Source: JBDHWI01 sp964590135
Lineage (GTDB): Bacteria > Chloroflexota > Anaerolineae > J036 > Brachytrichaceae
Assembly (NCBI GenBank): GCA_964590135.1
Contig: CAZPVX010000013.1
Coordinates: 62,001 to 126,000, forward strand
Direction: 5' to 3'
DNA: 64,000 bases
In this document: positions 17,956-25,687 of the stretch, piece by piece
Position numbering within the stretch: the stretch's first letter is position 1
Layout: every line of letters starts with the position of its first letter
Notes under the pieces: model-generated
The model's input: the letters and a program-made list of their open reading frames with translations, nothing else
What the model was told of the DNA's origin: nothing
The model's database searches: none
Translations under genes and position numbers: made by a program

Positions 17956-19197
17956 CTAGCGCGTGCTGGCACGGTTTGATCCGGCATTCAGGATGAGCCG
18001 GCGCATCTCCTTCGCCATCGCCAGCGCAAACTTCGGATCGTTGATGTCGGTGTCGAGGGATTTCACCTTGACGTTCGGCGCGAGGTTCGCTGTGAGCGCA
18101 TCGAATAGCGCCGCGTCGGCCTCCGCGTCGTAAAACGGCTTGCCCGTCACGTCGATCATCGACACGCCCTTGCGCGGGATGAAAACCGTGGCCGGCCCCT
18201 TCGCTGCGTTCAGCTTGCGCGCGATCATTGCGCCAAGTTGCGCGTTCTCCGGCGCTGTGGTGCGCATCAGCGTCACGGTCGCGTTGTGCTGATACAGGTT
18301 GCGGCCTTTGAATCTTTCTGGCACGCTGTCGATGGGGCCGAAGTTCACCATATCGAGCGCGCCGAGCGAGACGACCTGCGGGATGCCCTGCGCGCCGGCC
18401 GCCTCCAGCCGATCTGGCCCGGCGCTCAGCACGCCGCCGACCAGTTCATCCGCCAGCTCGGTCGTGGTGATGTCGAGCACGCCGGCGAGAAAGCCGCCCT
18501 TCACCAGCGCCTCCATGCTGCGCCCGCCGGTGCCTGTGGCGTGGAAGACCAGCACCTCGTAACCTTGCTTTTCCAGCCATTCACGCGCAATGTTCACGCA
18601 GGGCGTGGTCACGCCGAACATCGTCGCGCCGATGAGCGGCTTGTGGCGCGCGCGCCGGCTGCGTCCGGCGTAGCTGTGCGCCATGCCGGCGATGGCAGCT
18701 GCCGCGTTGCTGAGAATGCGTTCGCTCACGCGGTTGATGCCGGCGATGTCGACGACGGAATACATCATCGTCACGTCGGTCGCGCCGACATAGGGGCGCG
18801 TGTCGCCGCTAGCGAGCGTGCTGACGATGAGCTTGGGCACGCCGATGGGCAGCGCCTGCATGGCCGCCGCGACGATGGACGAGTTGCCGCTGCCGCCCAT
18901 GCCCATCACGCCGTCCAGCCTGCCCTTGGCGAAGAGCTGCGCGGTGATCTGCGCCGCGCCTTTCGCCATGGCCATCACTGCGCTGCCGCGATCGCCGGCT
19001 TGCGCCAGCGCGGCCACGTCTGCGCCGGCCGCCTGCGCCACCTGCTGGCGCGTGATGGCGGGCTTGATCTGCGCCGCGCCGAGCACGCCGGCGTCCATCA
19101 CGATCACTTCGCAGCCGGCTTTTTTGATCTGCTTGCGGATGAAGTCATACTCAACCCCTTTCGTGTCGAGTGTGCCGATCAGCACAATGGTTGGCAT
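17956..19197 (-). CDS. Tm-1-like ATP-binding domain protein (UPF0261)
   Basis: A 413-residue protein of the Tm-1-like/UPF0261 family. It begins PTIVLIGTLDTKGVEYDFIR, the typical family opening, and contains GVMGMGGSGNSSIVAAAMQALPIGVPKLIVSTLASGD, the conserved nucleotide-binding part. The C-terminal half (FHATGTGGRSMEALVKGGFLAGVLDITTTELADEL) is the second conserved domain. Plant Tm-1 binds ATP and a viral replicase; the bacterial role is not established. The ATG at 19197 has a strong site AAAGGAG five bases upstream; the frame runs open to 19350 but that part overlaps the divergent promoter of the next gene. Confidence 0.87.
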   Translation of the reverse strand: MPTIVLIGTLDTKGVEYDFIRKQIKKAGCEVIVMDAGVLGAAQIKPAITRQQVAQAAGADVAALAQAGDRGSAVMAMAKGAAQITAQLFAKGRLDGVMGMGGSGNSSIVAAAMQALPIGVPKLIVSTLASGDTRPYVGATDVTMMYSVVDIAGINRVSERILSNAAAAIAGMAHSYAGRSRRARHKPLIGATMFGVTTPCVNIAREWLEKQGYEVLVFHATGTGGRSMEALVKGGFLAGVLDITTTELADELVGGVLSAGPDRLEAAGAQGIPQVVSLGALDMVNFGPIDSVPERFKGRNLYQHNATVTLMRTTAPENAQLGAMIARKLNAAKGPATVFIPRKGVSMIDVTGKPFYDAEADAALFDALTANLAPNVKVKSLDTDINDPKFALAMAKEMRRLILNAGSNRASTR

Positions 19198-19329
19198 CGT
19201 GGCTCCTTTGTTTGGCCGCAGTTGAATGCGGATGAGTGTGGATGAACGAGGACGATTGTAGTGATATTTTCTTTTCTCAGCGCTGGTTTTTTGCTTGCGG
19301 CGCATCGCCCTGCTTTGATTGCCGGCGCA

Positions 19330-19335
19330 TATAAT
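19330..19335 (+). promoter_or_regulatory. -10 box upstream of the sugar-phosphate transferase
   Basis: A perfect TATAAT. It excludes the first in-frame ATG (19319) as start and leaves a leader of about 40 bases before the ATG at 19382. No good -35 box is seen at 16-18 bases. Confidence 0.5.
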
Positions 19336-19381
19336 CACAGCCACCAGCATTTATCGGCCATTCGTCGCGCAGCCGTCGCAC

Positions 19382-20884
19382 ATGCGGTCAGCAAAAACAT
19401 CGATGTCCCCGCAAACTGAGAAGACCGTGATGCAGAAGACGCTTGTGCAGCCCAAACAGCACTCCCCTTTCCTGCGTCAACATTACCAGGAGATCGTGAC
19501 GATCTCACTGCTGGCGGTGGACGTCTTTAGCATCGTTGTCAGCTTCTACCTGGCCTATCGCCTGCGGCTGTGGATTCCCTTTCCCGAGCCGGCGCAGGGC
19601 GTGCCGAACTTCACGGAATTCCTGCCGCTGCTGGCAGTGCAGGTTGTCGCCATCATCACGGCGTTCTTCTTTTCACGGATGTATCACCGCCGGCGCGTGC
19701 GCTATGGCTCTGACGATCTGGCCGCCATCTTCTCTGCCGTGTCCATCGGCACGTTGGCCAGCCTCGCATTTGCCATCTTCTGGCGCGACCCGCGCTTCAA
19801 CGTGACCGACGCGCCGCGCGTGATGATCGTCTATGCCTGGGTGCTGACCATCGTGATCGACATGGCGATGCGCGGCCTGCAGGCGCGCATTCAGCGCGGC
19901 TTGCAGGCGCGCGGGGTGGGGCGCACGCGCGTGGTGGTGGTGGGTTCCGGCGAGCCGGCGGCCACAGTGCTGCAACGCCTGACACAGACGCCCCGCCTCG
20001 GCTATGACGTGGTCGGACTTGTGCCGTTCGACGGCCAGCGTCCGTGGTACGACGCGCGCGTGCTGGGCAATGTCGATGATCTTTCAGCGCTGATCGATCG
20101 CGAGGGCATCGGCGAGGTCATCATCGCGCTGCCCAACGCCAGCAGCGTGGATATGCTGCGGGTGATCTCACAGTGCGACCGCAGCACGATCAACATCAAA
20201 GTCCTGCCAGACCAGTTCCAGATCATGGCCGGCCAGATGAGCGTGAGCGAGTTGAGCGGTCTGCCGCTGCTGAACATGCGCGACGTGTCGTTGCGCGGCT
20301 GGAAGCTGACGTTGAAGCGCGGCGTCGATCTGTTCGGCAGCGCCATTGGCCTGGTGCTGCTCGCGCCATTTCTGTTTCTCATCGCCATCGCGGTAAAGCT
20401 GGATTCAGCCGGGCCGGCGCTGTTCTCGCAGGAGCGCATGGGGCTGGATGGCAAGCGCTTCTTCGTGATCAAGTTTCGCACGATGAAGATCGATGCCGAG
20501 CAGAGCGGGCCGGGCTGGACGACGAAGGATGACCCGCGCAAGACGCGGCTGGGTGGATTTTTGCGCCGCACCAACGCTGATGAGTTGCCGCAGTTGATCA
20601 ATGTGCTGCTGGGCGACATGAGCCTGGTCGGCCCGAGGCCGGAGCGGCCGGTCTATGTGGAAGAGTTTCGCAAGAGCATCCCGCGCTACATGGAGCGTCA
20701 CCGCGAAAGGGCCGGCATGACCGGCTGGGCGCAGGTGAATGGCCTGCGCGGCGACACCTCGATCGAGGAGCGCACCAAATACGATCTGTGGTACATCGAG
20801 AACTGGTCGGTGTGGCTCGACCTCAAGATCATCCTGCTCACGGTATGGCAGGCCATCGGCGGCAGCAGCGAGAACGCGTATTGA
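19382..20884 (+). CDS. Polyprenyl-phosphate sugar-1-phosphate transferase (WbaP/WcaJ type)
   Basis: An inner-membrane enzyme that starts exopolysaccharide or O-antigen repeat units by moving hexose-1-phosphate from a UDP-sugar to undecaprenyl phosphate. About 500 residues. Four hydrophobic helices are N-terminal (such as ISLLAVDVFSIVVSFYLAYRL), then a soluble nucleotide-binding-like domain (RVVVVGSGEPA), one more helix (LFGSAIGLVLLAPFLFLIAIAV), and the catalytic bacterial sugar transferase domain with FFVIKFRTMKID, RRTNADELPQLINVLLGDMSLVGPRP and AGMTGWAQVNGLRGDTS. An exact start among the ATGs at 19382, 19403 and 19430 is not certain. A bidirectional terminator follows. With the O-antigen ligase at 60.4 kb it indicates surface polysaccharide synthesis. 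Confidence 0.92.
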   Translation: MRSAKTSMSPQTEKTVMQKTLVQPKQHSPFLRQHYQEIVTISLLAVDVFSIVVSFYLAYRLRLWIPFPEPAQGVPNFTEFLPLLAVQVVAIITAFFFSRMYHRRRVRYGSDDLAAIFSAVSIGTLASLAFAIFWRDPRFNVTDAPRVMIVYAWVLTIVIDMAMRGLQARIQRGLQARGVGRTRVVVVGSGEPAATVLQRLTQTPRLGYDVVGLVPFDGQRPWYDARVLGNVDDLSALIDREGIGEVIIALPNASSVDMLRVISQCDRSTINIKVLPDQFQIMAGQMSVSELSGLPLLNMRDVSLRGWKLTLKRGVDLFGSAIGLVLLAPFLFLIAIAVKLDSAGPALFSQERMGLDGKRFFVIKFRTMKIDAEQSGPGWTTKDDPRKTRLGGFLRRTNADELPQLINVLLGDMSLVGPRPERPVYVEEFRKSIPRYMERHRERAGMTGWAQVNGLRGDTSIEERTKYDLWYIENWSVWLDLKIILLTVWQAIGGSSENAY

Positions 20885-20900
20885 ACAAGCCGGTTTTTAC

Positions 20901-20937
20901 AAAAAGGGCGGAACGCTTCAAGCACTCCGCCCTTTTT
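20901..20937. terminator. Bidirectional intrinsic terminator
   Basis: Stem AAAAAGGGCGGA with its exact complement around a 13-base loop, flanked by A and T runs, lies between the converging sugar transferase and metG genes and can serve both strands. Confidence 0.85.
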
Positions 20938-20943
20938 GCTGGA

Positions 20944-22734
20944 TTACCGCTCCTGCGCGATCTCGATCTTGCTGACCAGACCTTTTGGCTCGCCGCCCAG
21001 CGGCTGGCCGGCCGGCAGGTCGCTCGGTTGCCAGCGTCCTGTCGCTTTGCTGTCGTCGTAGCGCAGCACCTTATGATCGCGCGTCGCCTCGCGCAGCGTA
21101 TCGATGTATTGCTCACCGAACAGCGGCGCAGTGTGCCCCAACTGCCGGCGTGCCTTCTCGCACAAGTGCGGGATGAACGGCGAGAACAGCACCGTCAAGG
21201 AGTCAATCACCTTTGCCGCGACGAAAAGCTGCGTGCCGGCGCGCGCCTTGTCGATCTTGATCGTCTTCCACGGCGCTTCAAAGTCGAGATACTGGTTTGT
21301 CGTTGACGCCAGCTCGATCACCTCGTTCAGCGCGTCGCGCAGCTTCACCGCGTTCAGCTTGTCGCCGACTGTCTCGAACGCCGCCTCGGCCTTTGCGATC
21401 AGCGCCTTGTCGGCTTCCGTCAGCTCGCCGGGCTGCGGGATTCTGCCCTCGAAATTCTTCCAGATCTGCGAGAGCGTGCGTTGGATCAAATTGCCCCACT
21501 TCGCCAGCAACTCGCTGTTGTTGCGCTGCGCAAAGTCGCCCCAGTTCCAGTCGGCGTCTTTGTTCTCCGGCAACACGGTGCTGAGGTAGAAGCGCAGCGC
21601 ATCCGGTCCGTACTTCTCAGTCAGATCGATCGCGTCCACGCTCACGCCGAGGCTCTTGCTGAACTTCTGCCCGCCGAGGTTCAGATATTGATTCGCCGGC
21701 ACGTCGTAGGGCAGGTTGAATTTCCGCTCTCCTTTCCCATCGGGAGAGGGGGCGAGGGCGCCATCGCCATCCCACGGCTGTCCCAGATCCTCCATGCCGA
21801 GCAAGACGCTCTGCCACAGCACGGTGTGGAAGAGGATGTTGTCCTTGCCGATGAAGTTGTAGATCTTGACATTGTCGCCATACCAGAAATCCTTCCACGC
21901 ATCTGGTTGGCCGCTGATCTTTGCCCACTCCACGGTGGCGCTCAGGTAGCCGAGCAGCGCCTCGTACCACACGTAGATGCACTTGCCCGCACTGTTCTCC
22001 ACTGGGATGGGGATGCCCCATGTCAGGTCGCGGGTGAAGGCGCGCGGCTCCATCTCGCGGGCATAGCTGCGGCTGAATTCCAGCACGGTGTTGCGCCAGT
22101 AGCTGTCCTTGTCTGCGAGATAGTTCAATACCGGCTCGCGCAGCGCCGGCAGATCGAAGAAGTAATGCTCGCTCTCCTTCACGATCAGCGTGTCTTCGGG
22201 ATGATTGCGGCTGCGTGGGTTGATGAGCTGTGTGCCATCCAGCAGCGTGCCGCAGTTATCGCACTGATCGCCGCGCGCCTTGTCGTAGCCGCACACTGGG
22301 CAGGTGCCTTCCACCAATCGATCCGGCAGGAATTTGCCCTCGCGCTCGCTGTAAAGCTGCTTCTGTTTTGCCTGATACAGATATTCATTCTTCAGCAACT
22401 TGCGGAACATCTGCTGCGCAATGGCGTGGTGATTCTCGGTGTCGGTGTGGGTGAAGAGGTCATAGCTGATGCCAAGCTGCAATTGCGTGTCGAGGAAGCG
22501 CTGGTGGAAATGCTCGAACACTTCGCGCGGCGTCTTGCCTTCCTTGTCGGCGCGCACGACGATGGGCGTGCCATGACTGTCGCTGCCGCTGACGACGGCG
22601 ACGCGATTGCCCTTCAAGCGCTGATAGCGCGCGAAGATGTCCGCCGGCAGATAACAGCCAGCGATGTGCCCCACATGCAGATCGCCGTTGGCATATGGCC
22701 AGGCGAGACAGACAAGAATGTTCTCCGGTGTCAT
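20944..22734 (-). CDS. metG: Methionyl-tRNA synthetase
   Basis: A 596-residue class I synthetase. The HIGH motif is HVGH at 20-23, the KMSKS motif is KFSKS at about 354-358, and a zinc knuckle CPVCGYDKARGDQCDNC lies near residues 141-157. The anticodon-binding helical domain follows; no C-terminal tRNA-binding dimer domain is present. Residues about 317-338 (GALAPSPDGKGERKFN) form an insert between the catalytic core and the conserved LPYDVPANQYLNLGG, and its DNA matches a common intergenic repeat. The ATG overlaps the HIT gene stop by 4 bp, so the two are translationally coupled. Expression is probably set by the leader and terminator upstream of the HIT gene. Confidence 0.96.
   Translation of the reverse strand: MTPENILVCLAWPYANGDLHVGHIAGCYLPADIFARYQRLKGNRVAVVSGSDSHGTPIVVRADKEGKTPREVFEHFHQRFLDTQLQLGISYDLFTHTDTENHHAIAQQMFRKLLKNEYLYQAKQKQLYSEREGKFLPDRLVEGTCPVCGYDKARGDQCDNCGTLLDGTQLINPRSRNHPEDTLIVKESEHYFFDLPALREPVLNYLADKDSYWRNTVLEFSRSYAREMEPRAFTRDLTWGIPIPVENSAGKCIYVWYEALLGYLSATVEWAKISGQPDAWKDFWYGDNVKIYNFIGKDNILFHTVLWQSVLLGMEDLGQPWDGDGALAPSPDGKGERKFNLPYDVPANQYLNLGGQKFSKSLGVSVDAIDLTEKYGPDALRFYLSTVLPENKDADWNWGDFAQRNNSELLAKWGNLIQRTLSQIWKNFEGRIPQPGELTEADKALIAKAEAAFETVGDKLNAVKLRDALNEVIELASTTNQYLDFEAPWKTIKIDKARAGTQLFVAAKVIDSLTVLFSPFIPHLCEKARRQLGHTAPLFGEQYIDTLREATRDHKVLRYDDSKATGRWQPSDLPAGQPLGGEPKGLVSKIEIAQER
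21719..21782 (-). repeat. In-frame interspersed repeat inside metG
   Basis: The coding strand carries CCCTCGCCCCCTCTCCC next to GGGAAAGGAGAG, a palindromic C/G-rich pattern typical of intergenic repeats in many bacterial genomes. It adds about 20 residues (read as ALAPSPDGKGER) without a frameshift, on the enzyme surface between two conserved blocks. Confidence 0.6.
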
Positions 22735-23204
22735 GATTGCTCTCTTTCAGCGCGTTTTTCGCGCGCCGGAATGATATCGAAATTATCCAGGTGTGCGGCG
22801 ATCCTCTGCGCCGTTTCGTCCAGCGCAGCCCGTTGCATGTGCTGAAAATGTCGTTCGTCATGTTTGAAGCCGAAGCCGTCGTGTGTAAAACGCGGATACA
22901 CATGCAGGTGCGCGTGCATCACTTCCTGGCCGGCGGCTTCCCCATCAGCCAGAAACAGATTGACGCCCTCGCACGGGAAGCCGGATTTGCGCATTGCCGC
23001 CGCAATGTGCTTTGCCACCACCATCATGTGCGCGACAGTTGCGTCATCCAGTTCGGTCAGAGATGCCGCCGGCTTCACTGGCACAACCAGCGCGTGACCG
23101 GCGTTTACTGGTTGGATGTCCATGAATGCCGCCACAAGCTCGTCGCGATAAATAAATGATGCCTCTGCCTCACCCGCCAGAATCTTTGCAAAGATTGAAT
23201 CCAT
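22731..23204 (-). CDS. HIT family hydrolase
   Basis: A 157-residue histidine-triad nucleotide hydrolase or transferase. The triad HAHLHVYPRF is at residues 97-106, with the His residues at 97, 99 and 101 and a Tyr-Pro after it; the N-terminal FAKILAGEAEASFIYRDE is typical of Hit-like proteins acting on nucleoside phosphoramidates or dinucleoside polyphosphates. Such enzymes can remove adenylylated by-products formed by aminoacyl-tRNA synthetases, which makes the coupling with metG (4-bp overlap) sensible. The ATG at 23204 follows AGGAGG by 6 bases. An attenuator-like leader lies 60-210 bp upstream. Confidence 0.9.
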   Translation of the reverse strand: MDSIFAKILAGEAEASFIYRDELVAAFMDIQPVNAGHALVVPVKPAASLTELDDATVAHMMVVAKHIAAAMRKSGFPCEGVNLFLADGEAAGQEVMHAHLHVYPRFTHDGFGFKHDERHFQHMQRAALDETAQRIAAHLDNFDIIPAREKRAEREQS

Positions 23205-23265
23205 TGCGAACCTCCTTGTTGCGATGCGCGCAACTGTGACTGTGCTCGTTGCCCTTGCTGCGAAA

Positions 23266-23294
23266 ACAAAAAAACCGCCCGGCACGCGGGCGGT
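23266..23294 (-). terminator. Intrinsic terminator in the HIT-metG leader
   Basis: On the minus strand ACCGCCCG, loop CGTGC, CGGGCGGT is followed by a run of seven T. No full gene ends just before it on this strand, and HIT-metG begins 62 bp after it, so it looks like an attenuator. Its 5' arm and loop (GCCCGCGTG) can pair with the end of the upstream leader ORF. Confidence 0.75.
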
Positions 23295-23342
23295 CGAAAG
23301 TCCAAGGTTGGCTCAACGGCAATTGAACGCTGCAATGATGAG

Positions 23343-23414
23343 TCAGCCCGCGCGGTGGGTCACGCCGGGCATGCGCATCGAGATGCAGGTGAAGTTCAAG
23401 TTGCCGTTCGTCAC
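23343..23414 (-). CDS. Candidate leader peptide of the HIT-metG operon
   Basis: A 23-codon ORF starting at GTG with two Met codons close together (ISMRMPG, codons 13 and 15). A TATCAT box lies 10 bases before the GTG, so it could be leaderless. The last codons (CGCGCGGGC, 23354-23346) are complementary over 9 positions, one of them G-U, to GCCCGCGTG of the downstream terminator. A ribosome stalled at the Met codons would leave this segment free to form an antiterminator; a ribosome reaching the stop codon would cover it. An ATG in the same frame at 23440 is an alternative start. Two Met codons are a modest signal, so this is weaker than the aspS case. Confidence 0.42.
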   Translation of the reverse strand: MTNGNLNFTCISMRMPGVTHRAG

Positions 23415-23424
23415 AGTGCCGCCA

Positions 23425-23430
23425 ATGATA
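23425..23430 (-). promoter_or_regulatory. Candidate -10 box of the HIT-metG leader
   Basis: TATCAT on the minus strand, 10 bases before the GTG at 23414. The same hexamer and spacing precede the aspS leader ORF. A second TATCAT lies about 13 bases further upstream. Confidence 0.35.
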
Positions 23431-23440
23431 ACGAATCGCA

Positions 23441-23449
23441 TGATAAAAT
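23441..23449 (+). promoter_or_regulatory. Extended -10 promoter of tRNA-Pro
   Basis: TGATAAAAT gives an extended -10 element (TG, one base, TAAAAT), 17 bases before the tRNA 5' end. Confidence 0.5.
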
Positions 23450-23466
23450 CAAGGTGTTCGTTGCAA

Positions 23467-23543
23467 CGAGGTGTAGCGCAGCCTGGTAGCGCACTTGCAT
23501 GGGGTGCAAGGGGCCCCGAGTTCAAATCTCGGCACCTCGACCA
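23467..23543 (+). tRNA. tRNA-Pro (anticodon GGG)
   Basis: A cloverleaf folds fully: acceptor CGAGGTG pairs with CACCTCG, D stem GCGC/GCGC, anticodon stem CTTGC/GCAAG with loop ATGGGGT (anticodon GGG, reads CCC and CCU), T stem CCGAG/CTCGG with TTCAAAT. CCA is encoded at 23541-23543, unlike the complete tRNA genes at the window end. Its own promoter and terminator make it a single-gene unit. Confidence 0.96.
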
Positions 23544-23549
23544 AGCCAA

Positions 23550-23586
23550 ACCTCGCAAGCCTTGTGGACTTGCGAGGTCTTTTTTA
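23550..23586 (+). terminator. Intrinsic terminator of tRNA-Pro
   Basis: ACCTCGCAAG with its exact complement, 9-base loop, then a T run. The right edge abuts the MITE-like element that starts at 23591. Confidence 0.85.
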
Positions 23587-23590
23587 TCCT

Positions 23591-23725
23591 AACGTGACTT
23601 GCTATCCAGGCATGGAAGCGGCAATGTCATTCCCGCGAAGGCGAGGAATCCAACCCTTTTGGGGCTAAGTCAAGGTCTGGATGCCCACTTTTGTGGGCAT
23701 GACGGTATAGGCAGCAAGTCGCGTT
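23591..23725. mobile_element. MITE-like element with terminal inverted repeats
   Basis: A 135-bp element without coding capacity. Its ends are inverted repeats of 13 bp with one mismatch (AACGTGACTTGCT at 23591-23603; AGCAAGTCGCGTT at 23713-23725). It is flanked on both sides by the direct repeat ATCCT (23586-23590 and 23726-23730), the expected target duplication. Inside is a second nested palindrome from GTCAT (23626) to ATGAC (23703) that contains GTCATTCCCGCGAAGG, a text common in dispersed bacterial repeats. The insertion joins the tRNA-Pro terminator to the stop codon of the MBL gene; the stop TAA would have been present before insertion as well. Confidence 0.6.
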
Positions 23726-25118
23726 ATCCTATCTCAAACGCTTGGCCGCGCGCCGGCATCTCCACCCGTCGCGCACCCATGTCGCGAAATCCATCCGCCA
23801 GCGCCTTCATCGAATCGATTTCGCCATGCACCAGAAAGATGGCGCGCAGGCTCTTCAACTGCGGCTTCACCCAGTTCAACAGGTCATTGCGGTCGGCGTG
23901 GCAGCTGAAAGATTCGATCTGGCGCACCTCGGCGCGCACAGTGAACTCATCGCCCAGGATCTTCACATAGCGCTGATGGTTGACGATGCGGTTGCCCAGC
24001 GTGTCCGGCGCCTGGAAACTGACGAACAGGATCAGGTTCTTGGGATCCTCGATGGTGTGGCGCAGGTGATGCAGCACGCGGCCGTTCTCGGCCATGCCGC
24101 TGGCGCTGATGATGACCGCCGGCCCCTGCAAGTCATTCAGCGCCTTCGATTCCTCGACGCTGTGAACGTACTTCAGGCGCCGGAAACCGAAGGCGTTGCC
24201 GTCCGGGTCGTCGCGCATGATCTCGCGCGTCTCAGCGTCATAGCACTCCGGGTGCGTGCGAAATGCCTCGGTCACGTTCACCGCCAGCGGGCTGTCGACG
24301 AACACCGGCACATCTGGCAGCACGCCGGCGTTCATCGCCCCATTCAGCCGGTATACGATGTCCTGCGTGCGCCCCACTGCGAAGGACGGGATGACCACTT
24401 TGCCGCCGCGCTTATATGCAGCGCCGATCGCATCGAGCAGATCTGGTGTGGCCTCCTGAATCGGCTTGTGCAGGCGGTCGCCGTAGGTGCTTTCGATGAT
24501 GAGGTAGTCCGCCTCAGGCATGGGCGCGGGGTCGCGCAAAATGGGCAGGCCGGCGCGTCCGAGGTCGCCGCTGAAGCACAGCCGCACCTGCTTGTCGCCT
24601 TCACGCAGCTCGATCAACTCATGCGTGCTGCCGAGCATGTGGCCGGCGTCGCTGAATGTCACGCGGACGTTTGGCGTCACCGAGATGGGTCGGCCATACT
24701 CGTGGCTGGTGAATTGCCCAATGGCAAGCGCGGCATCATCCATCGTGTAGATCGGCTCAACGGGATGCGGGTTTTTGTGGTGGCGGTTCAGGAACGCCGC
24801 GTCTTCCTCTTGAATCTTGCCGCTATCGCGCAGCATCACCGCGCACAGATCGCGCGTTGCGTCGGTGCAGTGGATGTCGCCGGCGTAACCGCTCTTCACT
24901 AGGTTGGGAATGTTGCCGGAGTGGTCGATGTGGCCATGCGAGAGGATCATCGCGTTGACGCGGGTTGCATCGAAGGGCAGGGTTTGGTTGATGGCGTAAG
25001 CGTTGGCGCGCTTGCCTTGATACAGCCCGCAGTCGAGCAGGATTTGTTCGCCGGCGGTTTCGACAAGATGCTGTGAGCCTGTGACGGTGCGGGCTGCGCC
25101 CCAGAAGGTGATGTGCAT
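23724..25118 (-). CDS. MBL-fold RNA-processing exo/endonuclease (beta-CASP family)
   Basis: A 464-residue metallo-beta-lactamase/beta-CASP protein of the CPSF73-like (YSH1) group that cuts or trims RNA. The zinc motif LSHGHIDHSGNIP, the later His in DAGHMLGSTH and the Asp in CFSGDLG form the metal site; ESTYGDRLH follows. The beta-CASP region carries VIPSFAVGRTQDIVY and VFVDSPLAVNVTEAF, and the C-terminus has IISASGMAENGRVLHHL, SFQAPDTLG and FSCHADRNDLLNWV. The start at 25118 (MHITFWGAARTVTGS) is preferred to 25148 because it fits the family and has TATACT 10 bases upstream. The stop codon overlaps the right end of a MITE-like element. Confidence 0.92.
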   Translation of the reverse strand: MHITFWGAARTVTGSQHLVETAGEQILLDCGLYQGKRANAYAINQTLPFDATRVNAMILSHGHIDHSGNIPNLVKSGYAGDIHCTDATRDLCAVMLRDSGKIQEEDAAFLNRHHKNPHPVEPIYTMDDAALAIGQFTSHEYGRPISVTPNVRVTFSDAGHMLGSTHELIELREGDKQVRLCFSGDLGRAGLPILRDPAPMPEADYLIIESTYGDRLHKPIQEATPDLLDAIGAAYKRGGKVVIPSFAVGRTQDIVYRLNGAMNAGVLPDVPVFVDSPLAVNVTEAFRTHPECYDAETREIMRDDPDGNAFGFRRLKYVHSVEESKALNDLQGPAVIISASGMAENGRVLHHLRHTIEDPKNLILFVSFQAPDTLGNRIVNHQRYVKILGDEFTVRAEVRQIESFSCHADRNDLLNWVKPQLKSLRAIFLVHGEIDSMKALADGFRDMGARRVEMPARGQAFEIG

Positions 25119-25128
25119 GAGTGCGGTG

Positions 25129-25136
25129 AGTATAAT
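25129..25136. promoter_or_regulatory. Overlapping divergent -10 boxes (MBL gene and bifunctional nuclease)
   Basis: The plus strand reads TATAAT at 25131-25136 and the minus strand reads TATACT at 25134-25129. The minus transcript would be leaderless for the MBL gene; the plus transcript would carry a leader of about 30 bases with TGGAGGCG before the ATG at 25172. Confidence 0.55.
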
Positions 25137-25171
25137 CTTCGTGTGCAATCGCGAATGGAGGCGATTCAGGC

Positions 25172-25675
25172 ATGATCGAAGTCAAGATCGAGAGCATTCG
25201 CGTCAGCTTGATGAGCCCGAATCAGGTGGTGATTCTGAAGGAGGTGGAAGGCGAGCGCCGGCTGCCCATCTTCATCGGCAAAAGCGAGGGCGATGCCATC
25301 ACCTTCAAGCTGAACGAGGACATCGCGCCGCGTCCGCTCACGCACGACCTCGCTGTCGATATCATGGCCGAACTCGGCGTGCAACTCAAGCATGTCGTCA
25401 TTCACGAATTGCGCCGGCAACACTTTTTTGCGCTCATCGTCTACAACGTCAATAACGTCGAAATGCGGATGGATGCGCGCTCAAGCGATGCGATGGCACT
25501 GGCGGTGCGGGTGAACTGCCCGATTTACGTTGAGGAGGCGGTGATGGACGAAGCCGGCGTGACCCCCTCACAGGAGCATGACGCACAGCGTGACCTCGGC
25601 GCATTCGACGATTTCATCAGTTCGCTCGATCTGGGCGACTTGAACGATTCCGATCAAGATGAGACATTGCGATAG
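25172..25675 (+). CDS. Bifunctional nuclease domain protein, copy 1
   Basis: A 167-residue protein of the BFN (DUF151) family, seen in plants and in many bacteria. It shows the opening VKIESIRVSLMSPNQVVILKE, RLPIFIGKSEGDAI, RPLTHDLAVDIMAELG and SSDAMALAVRVNCPIYVEEAVM, the conserved core. An acidic tail (DDFISSLDLGDLNDSDQDE) follows. Plant BFN1-like proteins degrade DNA and RNA; the bacterial role is not settled. It has a good ribosome-binding site and is 12 bp from a paralogue on the same strand. Confidence 0.88.
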   Translation: MIEVKIESIRVSLMSPNQVVILKEVEGERRLPIFIGKSEGDAITFKLNEDIAPRPLTHDLAVDIMAELGVQLKHVVIHELRRQHFFALIVYNVNNVEMRMDARSSDAMALAVRVNCPIYVEEAVMDEAGVTPSQEHDAQRDLGAFDDFISSLDLGDLNDSDQDETLR

Positions 25676-25687
25676 GAGGCATGCGCG

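Noticed and set aside
23204..23440. T-box or SAM riboswitch in the HIT-metG leader
   Set aside because: No T-box consensus (AGGGTGG-type), no specifier stem, and no SAM-box core were seen; a leader peptide with terminator fits better.
23343..23558. A 71-codon minus-strand frame over tRNA-Pro
   Set aside because: Its first half is the antisense of the tRNA; only the downstream part, read as a short leader ORF, is considered.
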